Below, piece after piece: positions 8,861 to 17,314 of a DNA stretch of 64,000 nucleotides. A program made the position numbers and the translations under genes. How positions within the stretch are numbered: position 1 is the stretch's first letter; every line of letters starts with the position of its first letter. The notes under the pieces are model-generated. The model saw nothing but the letters and a program-made list of their open reading frames with translations. It did no database searches and had not been told where the DNA came from. The DNA is from DT-111 sp965263225. GTDB taxonomy: Bacteria; Bacteroidota; Bacteroidia; Chitinophagales; Saprospiraceae. The stretch lies in assembly GCA_965263225.1 (NCBI GenBank), contig CBDHHG010000001.1:620001-684000 (forward strand), read 5' to 3'.

Positions 8861-10012
8861 ATGAAAAGACTTAGAAAGTTGCTGCAATTCCTGCTCCTTC
8901 CTGGGCTGGCGCTACTATTCCTTAGTAGCGGACTAAGCATCCTTTCTATTGGGGTAGAACTAACAGGCGTTTTACTGGCTGGTTTAGCTTTCTGTACCAT
9001 CAGTTACAAACCCGTACGCTGGCTCACTAAGCGAACTCCTTTAATAAGATTCGTTCCCTATTGGCTCAAAAATGAATGGAAGGTTTTATCCGTTTTATTA
9101 GGCGCGATTTTCTTGATCGGGATTCTGGAAAGTGCCGAAAAGTTTCCTACTCTGAGTTTCATATTTGCCGAGTTGCTCGGTTTCATCGCATTGTTCCGCT
9201 TTTTCCATTATTATCTAAAGAAGAAGGGGGTACCCGCAGATGGAAAGTCGATTCTATATAATTACTCTTTCTGGTATCTCAGCATCAGCGTAGCTCTACT
9301 TTTGCTGATTCTAATTGCCGATGACATGGAAGGGGAAGCCATGGCCTTAGCAGTAGGCTATTTCTTCGTCCTGATTGTGCTAGCGATAGGCTGGGTAATT
9401 CGTCAATTCCAAGAACTCGTAAAACTTAAAAATGAGAAATCGAAAACGGAACTTCTTCATTTAAAGAGTCAGGTCAATCCACACTTCTTTTTTAACATGC
9501 TCAATAATCTCTACGGTTGGGTAGGCAAAGATCAGAAAACCGCACAGCAACTAATTCTAAAGCTTTCTGATATGATGCGTTATAGCATCTATGACGGTCA
9601 AGCTGATTTTGTGAAACTGGAGCAGGAAGTCAGCTACTTAAAGAACTACATTAGTCTTCACAAAATGCGTTATCACAAAACCATTGACGTCCGTTTCCGG
9701 GTAGACTTCGAAGGAGAAAGATACACGGTCATGCCATTGTTATTTATCATTCTAGTAGAAAATGCCTTTAAACACGGGGTAGAGAACTTACGTGAAGGCG
9801 CATTTGTTGATATTGATCTCTCTACAAAAGGTGACACCATACACTTTTCCGTGGAAAACAACTTCGATGAACTGGAGCTACCCAGTGGAGCTGGAATTGG
9901 ACTTCAAAACCTCAGGAGAAGGCTTGAGCTAGCCTATCCTAAAGCACACCAACTTTCCATACACAGCGAGGGAAATATTTATAAAGCCAGACTAAGCCTG
10001 ACAACCACATGA
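8861..10012 (+). CDS. LytS-type sensor histidine kinase
   Basis: The first ~175 residues hold about five or six membrane segments with no recognisable extracellular sensor domain. The His_kinase (LytS/YehU) domain follows, with the phospho-acceptor in KSQVNPHFFFNMLNNLYGW (His near residue 208). The ATPase part has the N box IILVENAFKHG (about 300) and the G box GAGIGLQNLRRRLE. Its stop overlaps the start of the next gene (ATGA at 10009-10012), so it forms a two-component pair with the LytTR regulator. The signal sensed cannot be told from sequence. A GGTCC/GGACC inverted repeat lies 50-67 bp before the ATG. Confidence 0.9.
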   Translation: MKRLRKLLQFLLLPGLALLFLSSGLSILSIGVELTGVLLAGLAFCTISYKPVRWLTKRTPLIRFVPYWLKNEWKVLSVLLGAIFLIGILESAEKFPTLSFIFAELLGFIALFRFFHYYLKKKGVPADGKSILYNYSFWYLSISVALLLLILIADDMEGEAMALAVGYFFVLIVLAIGWVIRQFQELVKLKNEKSKTELLHLKSQVNPHFFFNMLNNLYGWVGKDQKTAQQLILKLSDMMRYSIYDGQADFVKLEQEVSYLKNYISLHKMRYHKTIDVRFRVDFEGERYTVMPLLFIILVENAFKHGVENLREGAFVDIDLSTKGDTIHFSVENNFDELELPSGAGIGLQNLRRRLELAYPKAHQLSIHSEGNIYKARLSLTTT

Positions 10013-10713
10013 CCCGGTACCTTATCATAGATGACGAATTCATGGCGCATGAAATCATTAAAGGCTACTGCGACCTATTGCCGAGCCTTCAATTGATGAA
10101 GAACTGCTATGATGCTTTGGAGGCCTTTGAATACCTGAAAACTAACTCGGTCGATCTTATCTTCCTAGATCTAAATATGCCCAAGCTGAAAGGATTTGAA
10201 TTTCTGCGGGTCTTAGCAAAACCGCCAAAAGTGATCGTAACTACGGCCTATGCAGAATATGCGCTGGAAGGCTACGAATTAGACATTATTGACTATTTAC
10301 TCAAACCTTTTAGTTTTGAGCGTTTCCTGAAGGCCGTGAATAAAGCCATTGATAAGACTCCAGATAAGCCACAGATCACTCCGACAGCTCCTCCTCCTTC
10401 CACTGAGCAGCGCATCTTCTTACAAACTAATAAGAAACATACCCAAGTAGACGTCAATCAAATCCGCCACATCGAAGCGGCAGGCAATTACTGTAAAATA
10501 TTTGTATCCGGAGAAATGATCATGACCCGGAGCAAGATATCTGATTTGCTAAGCCAACTACCAAGTACTGATTTTTTGCAAGTACATAAGTCCTTTGCTG
10601 TTGCCACCAAACATATCCAAGCTATCGAAGGCAACAGGATTCAGGTCGGTGAGCACACCATTCCAATTGGTAAATACTATAAGGCAAATATTAATAAGTT
10701 ACTTCGCCCCTGA
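10009..10713 (+). CDS. LytTR-family DNA-binding response regulator
   Basis: This 234-residue regulator has an N-terminal receiver domain with the acidic pair near residues 9-10 (IIDDEF), the phospho-acceptor Asp near residue 54 (DLIFLDLNMPK), the Thr in VIVTTAYAEYAL and the Lys in YLLKPFSFERFLKAV. A C-terminal LytTR DNA-binding domain runs from about 140 to the end (IEAAGNYCKIFVSGEMIMTR, then LQVHKSFAV). It is translationally coupled to the kinase by the ATGA overlap. The last 15 bp overlap the 3' end of the convergent gene 10699-11205. Such pairs usually control a small regulon; targets are not evident here. Confidence 0.92.
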   Translation: MTRYLIIDDEFMAHEIIKGYCDLLPSLQLMKNCYDALEAFEYLKTNSVDLIFLDLNMPKLKGFEFLRVLAKPPKVIVTTAYAEYALEGYELDIIDYLLKPFSFERFLKAVNKAIDKTPDKPQITPTAPPPSTEQRIFLQTNKKHTQVDVNQIRHIEAAGNYCKIFVSGEMIMTRSKISDLLSQLPSTDFLQVHKSFAVATKHIQAIEGNRIQVGEHTIPIGKYYKANINKLLRP

Positions 10714-11205
10714 GGTAGTGGGGCCATTTTGGGTCCAACAGTCTACCACCGTTTTTAGTATAACAAAAACGGCTTCGCGACCTTCTTTTGTTATCACGTT
10801 TTCCTCTTCTTCTTCATCCTCTACTAAGGCATCCTCTACAAAAGCAAGGAGGTCTTCCTGTGGATACTGATCAAAAAACACATCCAATTTATCTCGAAAG
10901 CTTCTCTTCTTTTGGGCTTGCAGTATTTCCCAGTTCTTTTCTTCCGTAGCCGTAAAGTCATCTGCCGAAGTGCTAGGCTGTGCTTCCACATTGGCAGTCT
11001 TGATCGCCTGCCAGATCACGAGAATGAGATACAGCATATACGCTTTCTCTCCTTGAGTAAATATCTTTAATTCCTCATTAAAGAGGTAAGCCAATATCAC
11101 GGGTTGCTCTTCCTGTAGCTGCTCTACGGCGTCTTCATAAGCACCAGTAGAGTCTTCCAGGGCAAGAGCAACCTCATCAATGATTTTTTCCGACACAAAT
11201 TTCAT
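10699..11205 (-). CDS. Conserved-looking hypothetical protein, acidic
   Basis: I do not recognise this 168-residue protein. It has no signal peptide or membrane segment and is rich in Glu and Asp, with an EDALVEDEEEEENVI stretch around residue 128. Its first half reads as amphipathic helices (EVALALEDSTGAYEDAVEQL, then EQPVILAYLFNEEL). It looks like a cytosolic helical protein. It ends inside the last codons of the LytTR gene (15-bp convergent overlap), and a 10-bp inverted repeat abuts its start codon. Open frame length, codon use and position speak for a real gene. Confidence 0.65.
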   Translation of the reverse strand: MKFVSEKIIDEVALALEDSTGAYEDAVEQLQEEQPVILAYLFNEELKIFTQGEKAYMLYLILVIWQAIKTANVEAQPSTSADDFTATEEKNWEILQAQKKRSFRDKLDVFFDQYPQEDLLAFVEDALVEDEEEEENVITKEGREAVFVILKTVVDCWTQNGPTTSGAK

Positions 11206-11206
11206 A

Positions 11207-11242
11207 CACGAGCTTTATTGAATGCTACAGGCAAAGCTCGTG
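11207..11242. repeat. 10-bp inverted repeat abutting the start codon of the 168-residue gene
   Basis: CACGAGCTTT (11207-11216) and AAAGCTCGTG (11233-11242) are perfect complements around a 16-bp spacer. The repeat ends one base before the minus-strand ATG at 11205. It has no T run on either side, so it is a poor terminator. As RNA it would form a stem over the translation start region of the minus-strand gene; as DNA it could be an operator. Confidence 0.55.
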
Positions 11243-11275
11243 ATTTTCAAGATAAAAAAGTAATCTCTCCCCCTG

Positions 11276-11773
11276 CTAAGAGTTGGGCGGAGGAGACTGC
11301 CATAGGATATTCATGACCTTCCATTCATCACCTAACTTGACCAAATGCATATAGTCCACACCCCACACAGCAGTGACCTTCGCAGTAGCTGTTTTGTCTA
11401 AAACTTCAAAAACCGTTACCTCTTTCACCGAATTTTCATTCGCTCTTGAACCATCCTTGTTCCATCTTTTGGTTAACTTGATAAGCTGTTCATAAGTCAT
11501 ATCGGATGCCCCTGAATAGCTCTCTTTCTTCTTATTGAACCAATAGCCACGCTTTCTTAACTCCGGATGAATACTCCTTTCTATAAAGGTAGTATCAGCT
11601 TTGTATAGGCCATCCAGGTAATCCATGGCGGCAGCATGTACCGCCTTCTCATCTTCCGTCATGGTGTCGCCAGAGAGGCTTGCCTTGACCACCGTATACG
11701 AGCTATCTGTTGGTGTGCACGCCCAGACTAGGCTAAGGCATAATAGATACAGGATCGGGCTAAATTTCTTCAT
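11276..11773 (-). CDS. NTF2-like lipoprotein
   Basis: I choose the ATG at 11773 because the protein then starts MKKFSPILYLLCLSLVWAC, a lipoprotein signal peptide with its cysteine at residue 19. An upstream in-frame start would add 23 residues and bury the signal. The mature part (EKAVHAAAMDYLDGLYKADT, then a C-terminal YMHLVKLGDEWKVMNILW) has the helix-then-beta-sheet pattern of the SnoaL/NTF2 cone fold, as in the putative lumazine-binding family common in Bacteroidota. The function is unknown. The product should sit in the cell envelope. Confidence 0.75.
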   Translation of the reverse strand: MKKFSPILYLLCLSLVWACTPTDSSYTVVKASLSGDTMTEDEKAVHAAAMDYLDGLYKADTTFIERSIHPELRKRGYWFNKKKESYSGASDMTYEQLIKLTKRWNKDGSRANENSVKEVTVFEVLDKTATAKVTAVWGVDYMHLVKLGDEWKVMNILWQSPPPNS

Positions 11774-11973
11774 GTCGAGTAATTTATTTAGTGTAATGAA
11801 AATGATTATGTGACCGAGAGAGATCTTCAGATTGAGCAACACCGACTACTAGTAGCATAGGCCGAATGTCTCCTTACAGAATACTTTTGAGGAAAGTAAG
11901 CCTTCCCCATTAGATGATGAACGTACGCGCAGAAATGGTGTATAAAGAAGTAATTGAATTCTAATTTAGCAAT

Positions 11974-12924
11974 ATGAGGTTACTTTTCGCTTTATTCCTC
12001 CTCCTATTTTTCGCCGACACCCTGATGGCTCAACTGATCAAACAAAAGGTTGAACCCAAACAGGGACTTTTACAATTAGCCCCCAATATTAGCGTTCCTT
12101 ATGAGGATGCAGGCTATACCTTAGTGCTTCCGGAAGATGAGACAGCAAAAGGACTCATCGTTTTCTTCAATTCAGATCGAGACACCATCAATAAAATCTT
12201 TCATCACGCCCTCCCTCTGGACATAGCGGTGGCTTATGTAACCACCGGTAATCGATTCGAATTCTTTTTTGAGGCAGAACGCATGCAGCAGGTAGAATCC
12301 TATCTCCAGGAGATCATATCCCAACATAAGATCCCGAAAGGTAATCTACTATTTTGCGGCATGTCCTTGGCGGGTACACGAGCTTTGAAACAAGCTATTT
12401 TTGCCAAGCAGCGCAACAGTCGTTTTGGCCTTTCTCCCCGCGCTATCGCCGCCTGTGATTCACCGATTGACTTCATTCGATTCTGGCAATCTTTACAGAG
12501 GGCCAAAAGACTCAATATCAGTCCCATTGCGGTAAACGAAGCGACTTGGGTCACTGCCTACTTAGAAAAGAACCTAAATGGGATCCCAAAAAACCAAGAA
12601 AGCAGCTACATCAACTATTCTCCTTATTGCTTTTCAAGTCTTGAAACGGGAAATGAGCGGTGGTTAAAAGATATCGCGGTGCGGGCCTATACAGAACCAG
12701 ATGTACATTGGTGGATGAAAAATCGAGGAAAGAGTTACTATGGGATGAATGCATTGGATGCAGCTGCCTTGATCAATAGCTTACAACTACTGGGTAATGA
12801 AGAAGCCAATTTGATGCTCACTGAGGATAAGGGATATCGCCCTAATGGTAACCGACATCCTCACTCCTGGAGCATCGTCGATGAAAAAGAGCTGGTAGAA
12901 TGGTTTGCTCAATTATTGGAGTAA
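11974..12924 (+). CDS. Secreted alpha/beta-hydrolase-like protein
   Basis: The 316-residue protein has a signal peptide (MRLLFALFLLLFFADTLMA, cleavage after about residue 19). The body has the order of an alpha/beta hydrolase: a strand KGLIVFFNSD near 63 and a nucleophile elbow LLFCGMSLAGTRAL near 126-139, with Ser as the likely nucleophile. A possible C-terminal His is in NRHPHSWSIVDEKELVEWF. The substrate is unknown; esterase or peptidase are both possible. Its 3' end overlaps the convergent gene 12909-13769 by 16 bp. Confidence 0.65.
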   Translation: MRLLFALFLLLFFADTLMAQLIKQKVEPKQGLLQLAPNISVPYEDAGYTLVLPEDETAKGLIVFFNSDRDTINKIFHHALPLDIAVAYVTTGNRFEFFFEAERMQQVESYLQEIISQHKIPKGNLLFCGMSLAGTRALKQAIFAKQRNSRFGLSPRAIAACDSPIDFIRFWQSLQRAKRLNISPIAVNEATWVTAYLEKNLNGIPKNQESSYINYSPYCFSSLETGNERWLKDIAVRAYTEPDVHWWMKNRGKSYYGMNALDAAALINSLQLLGNEEANLMLTEDKGYRPNGNRHPHSWSIVDEKELVEWFAQLLE

Positions 12925-13769
12925 CTAAGAGCAGCTAGGCCTTTTTCGTCACACATTGGCGCATCCAGTATCATGCGTGCTCCCAGCGTTTCGATGGCCT
13001 GTGATTGATCCCATTGTAATACTAACCAATCATCATAGCGCACCACCTGCCCACTCATCTGCACTGCCTGTCCTACTACGGGAAGCACTTCCTGATTTAC
13101 GTTCTGACCCTCACTACCCTTTACGATCAAATAAGCAGTGCTCCCATCGGCTAATTTTGTTTTCAAAACCGGCGGAATACCACCAGCTATACACAAAGCG
13201 GCACAAGACCTATGCACTTTTCCTTCCCCGGGCTTCATCACGCCGAAATAGCATTTAGGGTCCGCTATTTCTCCAGTAAAGGTGTATCCTGGGAGTCGCT
13301 CAATATTTCTTCGTAGTGGTTGAGCCTGTTCCACTTGAAGCACAGAGGCCGGACCTTTAGTTAATTCCAACAGCGTTTTGCCATCATGATAGATCAAAGT
13401 TCCTTCTAAGCTTAGTCTCTTTCCTTCCAAGGGTATCTTCTTCTCAGCTGCGGCAGCATCCAAAGTAGCTTCAGCACCGTGCTTCCCAAACCCAATCAGC
13501 AAGATGCTTTGGATTACCGCTTGACCAGAAAGATCATTGCCCTGCACAACTTGCAGTAGTGGAACCGGGTTTGTAGTTAAAACGCCACTGACGATGGTTG
13601 GCTTTCCCAGTTCAAATGTAGATGTATTAAAGTCCTTCTGACCTTTTACGATGAGAAATGCCGCCACAGCAGCCAATAGCCCTGCTCCCACTAAGAAAAG
13701 CCTAATTTTACGCCAATTCCCATTTGGCATTTTTGGTAAGTACCCAATATAAAAATCCTGATCAGACAT
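12909..13769 (-). CDS. Membrane-anchored protein with a PKCYFGVMKPG / Cys motif, partner of the Rieske protein
   Basis: This 286-residue protein has a short cytoplasmic start, one membrane segment (LFLVGAGLLAAVAAFLIV, about 24-41) and a large periplasmic part. Two beta-rich stretches of similar look (SGVLTTNPVPLLQVVQG and LSLEGTLIYHDGKTLLELTK) precede a conserved-looking motif near 165-195: GEIADPKCYFGVMKPGEGK, then HRSCAALCIAGGIPPVL. The three cysteines and the histidine could bind a metal or cluster; that is inference. I recall similar motifs in proteins of unknown function encoded beside Rieske or cytochrome-like genes, but have no name for the family. It is the last gene of a four-gene minus-strand set (15655 to 12909). 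Confidence 0.6.
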   Translation of the reverse strand: MSDQDFYIGYLPKMPNGNWRKIRLFLVGAGLLAAVAAFLIVKGQKDFNTSTFELGKPTIVSGVLTTNPVPLLQVVQGNDLSGQAVIQSILLIGFGKHGAEATLDAAAAEKKIPLEGKRLSLEGTLIYHDGKTLLELTKGPASVLQVEQAQPLRRNIERLPGYTFTGEIADPKCYFGVMKPGEGKVHRSCAALCIAGGIPPVLKTKLADGSTAYLIVKGSEGQNVNQEVLPVVGQAVQMSGQVVRYDDWLVLQWDQSQAIETLGARMILDAPMCDEKGLAALSYSNN

Positions 13770-13892
13770 GCTGGTGCTTGTATTTGAAGGTCAATAAGAA
13801 GTATTTGGCCTCTCCCCTTGATTTGAAGCGACTAATTTATGAGCATCTTTGGCTTTTTCCATTCACTAATTCATTATTCGAGTTCATACTGC

Positions 13893-14927
13893 CTAGCCTA
13901 TCATTGCTGGTGGCCGTTGGGTGCCTTCAGGATGTGGTTTCGGATTCACATACACCAATCCCTCATCAACTCTAACATCATAGGTTTTTACTTTCTCAGT
14001 AAAAGGAGGGGGAGATTGCCCATTTTCTGGCAGATATTGGTAGCCATGCCAAGGGCAAGTGATACAGCCGTCCACAATCTTGCCTTCTCCTAATGGTCCA
14101 TTTTGGTGCTTACAGACATTGTGGATAGCTGAAACCTTACCATCATACTTAAAGATAGCAATGTTCTCTCCTTCAAGAACTACCACTTTAGCTCGATTTT
14201 CTGCTATATGCTCAACGGCACAAACAGGTACAAAACCCTCTTGGACACTCCCTAAAGTTTTGCTTTCGCTAGTATCTGATTTAAGACCTGCCGTAACATG
14301 TAATCCAATTACCACCAACATTCCAATTCCCAAGAGCGTTGCGCCCAGTGGCACTCCCTCCTGCTGTAAAACTCCTAATGCCACATGAAGTACAATTAAG
14401 GCATAGGCCACATACACCATCATATGCAAAGCCTTCCAAATTCTTGGACTTAAATTTTCCAACCAAAAATCATGACTGGTTGCTGCCATCAGAAATAGGA
14501 TTAGCAAAGCAAAAAAGCCAAAGATTTGGAAGGGAAATTGTGAGATTGAATCGTAGTTGGGATTAGAAGTAAACAAAGCCACCAATGGGCTAACATCCCC
14601 CAGGCTATGAAATTGAATCAAACTTACAATAGCATGGACCAAGGCGATTAAGAACATACTCACTCCCAGATGTCGCCGATTGTAAAGAAGCGGTAGAAAG
14701 AGAGGGTTTAAACGGCACAAAGGCCCGATCACCAGAATCACATGTAATAAAAGAAAAGACAAGGTAGCAGTTGATCGAATGATCAATGATTCCGGACTCG
14801 TATTGGGTTGCAACCAAAATTGAAAACCGGCAAAAAGTATGAAGTAGCAAGCAACAAAACCCAGCAGAGCCAGGTCGTATCGTTTTTTTTGCCGATTCCA
14901 CAAAACCGGTGAATATTCAACACTCAT
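13893..14927 (-). CDS. Ferric-reductase-like transmembrane domain fused to a Rieske [2Fe-2S] domain
   Basis: The 344 residues hold two modules. Residues ~20-215 form about six membrane segments of the ferric-reductase-like / YedZ heme-binding fold, with histidines in LLHVILVIG, RRHLGVSMFLIALVHAI, ALHMMVYVAYAL and VLHVALG as likely heme ligands. Residues ~230-335 are a Rieske domain with the cluster ligands in the form C-x-H-x16-C-x2-H (CKHQNGPLGEG and CPWHGYQY). The fusion suggests electron transfer between membrane heme and a [2Fe-2S] centre. The Rieske part lacks the disulfide cysteines of bc1-type proteins and looks like the ferredoxin type. It is third in the operon; donor and acceptor are unknown. 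Confidence 0.85.
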   Translation of the reverse strand: MSVEYSPVLWNRQKKRYDLALLGFVACYFILFAGFQFWLQPNTSPESLIIRSTATLSFLLLHVILVIGPLCRLNPLFLPLLYNRRHLGVSMFLIALVHAIVSLIQFHSLGDVSPLVALFTSNPNYDSISQFPFQIFGFFALLILFLMAATSHDFWLENLSPRIWKALHMMVYVAYALIVLHVALGVLQQEGVPLGATLLGIGMLVVIGLHVTAGLKSDTSESKTLGSVQEGFVPVCAVEHIAENRAKVVVLEGENIAIFKYDGKVSAIHNVCKHQNGPLGEGKIVDGCITCPWHGYQYLPENGQSPPPFTEKVKTYDVRVDEGLVYVNPKPHPEGTQRPPAMIG

Positions 14928-14997
14928 AATTCTTAAACCTTATGATATTAAGTTCGGGATGGAATAATCCTAGCTGATCAAGCACATCCTCCTTACA

Positions 14998-15444
14998 CTA
15001 TTGCATATTTAAAGCTATAGTGGCTATTTTCTCTTTTCGAATTGGATCGTATTGAAGCAAATATTGCGTCCCCTTAGCCATAGCTAGACTATCCAGCATA
15101 AAGCGTTGTCTTCCCTTCGCCTCCACTTTTCCCAACACTCGATAAGCATCAATTTTACCATCCTCTTTGGGGCCAATATAACAGGTCGCTAAGGGATGTT
15201 GGGAGGTCTCTTTATACTCAATCTCCAAGTAGTGATTATCCAAATCGTCTTTGCTTAGCCAAGCATCTAAAGCGGGCGTTTTAGCCAATTCCTTCAACAC
15301 CTGAGTAGGAGTCTGATTGAACTGGGTCCCCTTGCTTTCAATTTCTCCAGGGCGTGCCAAGAGCGCAACGATATAGGCGATAGGCAGCAAAACACCGATC
15401 AACAACCACATCAAGCGATGACGTTTTCGGAATCGTACAATCAT
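14998..15444 (-). CDS. Small membrane-anchored protein of the Rieske operon
   Basis: I do not recognise this 148-residue protein. A basic start (MIVRFRKRHRL) leads into one membrane segment (MWLLIGVLLPIAYIVALL, about 12-29). The remaining ~115 residues are a soluble domain predicted to face the periplasm, with a single cysteine in LATCYIGPKEDG. Its ATG lies one base after the stop of the 69-residue gene, and its stop lies 70 bp before the Rieske fusion gene, so it belongs to the same operon. It is probably an accessory subunit. Confidence 0.6.
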   Translation of the reverse strand: MIVRFRKRHRLMWLLIGVLLPIAYIVALLARPGEIESKGTQFNQTPTQVLKELAKTPALDAWLSKDDLDNHYLEIEYKETSQHPLATCYIGPKEDGKIDAYRVLGKVEAKGRQRFMLDSLAMAKGTQYLLQYDPIRKEKIATIALNMQ

Positions 15445-15445
15445 T

Positions 15446-15655
15446 TTATTTCGACTTTTTCATCCATTTAAGAAGAAGGATTGGCCATAGTGCAATTGAC
15501 CCCGGAAAAATTAGGGCCTTGAACATCCAGGAGGTGCCTTTGGCTTTTTCGTCTAATCTACCAGCTCCAACCGTAATGAATACAATGGCAAAGGTAAAAC
15601 CTAGTAGCAAGTAGATTAGGAAGACATTAGAGAAGACGAGGGCAAAGGTTTTCAT
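15446..15655 (-). CDS. 69-residue two-segment membrane protein, first gene of the Rieske operon
   Basis: The protein has two hydrophobic segments, VFLIYLLLGFTFAIVFITVG (about 11-30) and ALIFPGSIALWPILLLKWM (about 48-66), joined by a short polar loop RLDEKAKGTSW, and ends in lysines (KKSK). It resembles the small subunits often found beside membrane oxidoreductases, but I cannot assign a family. The gap to the next gene is one base. It is short, but the tight coupling makes a real gene likely. Confidence 0.6.
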   Translation of the reverse strand: MKTFALVFSNVFLIYLLLGFTFAIVFITVGAGRLDEKAKGTSWMFKALIFPGSIALWPILLLKWMKKSK

Positions 15656-15845
15656 ACTTGGCTTTAGTTAGCATACGGAAACAACTAAAAATAGTTCTTT
15701 TTCCCTTTCTATTATAGAGATGCCCCAATTTGAACCTATTCTAAAGGATCTGGACGATAAGAATGTCCTGGATTAATCATTTGCAGTACTTTTCTCCGCT
15801 CGAAAGTGTTAAATTAATCCCCAAAACTGCATCAGCTCTAACCCT

Positions 15846-17252
15846 ATGCTAATCTCCTTCATCATTTTGTATCTCCTGAGTACCATAGCTATTGGCTGGT
15901 GGGCTTCTCGGAAGGTTAAGACTGCCAAGGACTTTGCTTTAGCAGGTAGGAATTTACCATTGGTGGTGGCAGCCTCGGCTTTGTTCGCTACATGGTTCGG
16001 CTCCGAGACCATCATGGGAGCTTCATCAGAGTTTATCGAACACGGGGTTATGGGCATTATTGAAGACCCTTTTGGGGCCGCACTTTGTCTCATCTTGGTT
16101 GGCTTGTTCTTTGCACGCCCCTTGTATCGACTAAACATCATCACCTTTAACGACTTCTTTCGCATCCGCTTCAATCGCCGTACCGAGTTGATCTCTGCTA
16201 TTTTTATGGTCCCTTCTTACTTTGGCTGGATCGCGGCACAATTGGTAGCGATGGCCATTATTCTAAACACGATAGCCAATGTTCCACTTTTCTGGGGTAT
16301 TCTGGTCTGCACGCTTGTGGTGGTGGCTTACACCTATATCGGCGGCATGTGGGCGGTCTCCGTTACCGACTTTGTACAGACGATCATGATCCTCCTAGGG
16401 CTAATCATTCTCGCAGCTCAGCTATTCGCTAAGGTTGGCAGTCTAGACCGACTAGTAGAAGGAGCTCCCGAAGGCTTTTTCAGATTCACTCCTCAAGCTG
16501 ACTTACACCATATCGCACATTATGTGGCGGCTTGGATTACCATTGGTTTGGGCTCGATACCCCAACAAGATATCTTCCAACGGGTAATGGCGGCCAAATC
16601 CGCCGACACTGCCGTAAGAGCCTCCTATCTTGGTGGCGCAGGATACTTAATCATCGGCCTAATCCCACTATTCATCGGTTTATGTGGCAAGGTGCTTTAT
16701 CCAGAGATTAATAATGGTGACCCACAAATGGTTCTTCCGCAAATGGTCTTGCAACATAGCGGCCTGTTCCTACAGATTCTCTTCTTCGGAGCCTTACTTT
16801 CCGCTATATTAAGTACCACTTCAGGAGCCATATTAGCACCCGCTACGGTAATTGGCGAAAACCTCATCCGCCCCTATCTCAAGGAGGTCACGGATAAAAA
16901 ACTACTGCGGATCATGCGCTGGTCCGTAGTTGGCGTAGCGATTTGCTCGGCTGTAATGGCAAATTGGAACAGCAATATCTTTGACTTAGTCAGCCAGTCT
17001 TCTGCCTTGAGTCTAGTTTCCTTATTCATTCCTCTCACTGCAGGTCTATATTGGAATAAGGCCTCCTGTACCGGAGCACTTGTGGCCATACTGGCAGGTA
17101 TGGGTGGCTGGGTGGCTTGTGAAATATTGGATACTGCCATCCCGAGTCTGATCTACGGTGGTTTGGCCAGCTGGGCGGGCATGCTGCTTGGCACTTGGCT
17201 TTGGCCGGATCAGAGCTATGCGCACTTTACGTCTAGTCTTAAGGCCAATTAG
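15846..17252 (+). CDS. Sodium:solute symporter (SSS) family transporter
   Basis: The 468-residue protein has about 13 membrane segments of the LeuT-like SSS fold. Recognisable SSS features are the N-terminal GWWASRKVKTAKDFALAGRN, the GSETIMGASSEFIEHG region near 55, the IGGMWAVSVTDFVQTIMIL stretch near 168-186 and LGSIPQQDIFQRVMAAKS near 237. Such carriers import sugars, amino acids, carboxylates or similar solutes with sodium. Substrate is not predictable here. It reads away from the Rieske operon and is followed 38 bp later by the TAnnTTTG promoter of the next gene. Confidence 0.9.
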   Translation: MLISFIILYLLSTIAIGWWASRKVKTAKDFALAGRNLPLVVAASALFATWFGSETIMGASSEFIEHGVMGIIEDPFGAALCLILVGLFFARPLYRLNIITFNDFFRIRFNRRTELISAIFMVPSYFGWIAAQLVAMAIILNTIANVPLFWGILVCTLVVVAYTYIGGMWAVSVTDFVQTIMILLGLIILAAQLFAKVGSLDRLVEGAPEGFFRFTPQADLHHIAHYVAAWITIGLGSIPQQDIFQRVMAAKSADTAVRASYLGGAGYLIIGLIPLFIGLCGKVLYPEINNGDPQMVLPQMVLQHSGLFLQILFFGALLSAILSTTSGAILAPATVIGENLIRPYLKEVTDKKLLRIMRWSVVGVAICSAVMANWNSNIFDLVSQSSALSLVSLFIPLTAGLYWNKASCTGALVAILAGMGGWVACEILDTAIPSLIYGGLASWAGMLLGTWLWPDQSYAHFTSSLKAN

Positions 17253-17285
17253 CCTAATGGGGACTGCCTCTTTTCCTTTTTTTCT

Positions 17286-17293
17286 TAACTTTG
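17286..17293 (+). promoter_or_regulatory. -7 promoter element before the 211-residue gene
   Basis: TAACTTTG at 17286-17293 matches TAnnTTTG exactly. The start site would be near 17300, which rules out the upstream TTG at 17291 and supports the ATG at 17315. I see no clear -33 TTTG. Confidence 0.55.
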
Positions 17294-17314
17294 GAGAGTT
17301 CAATTAATTCCTCA

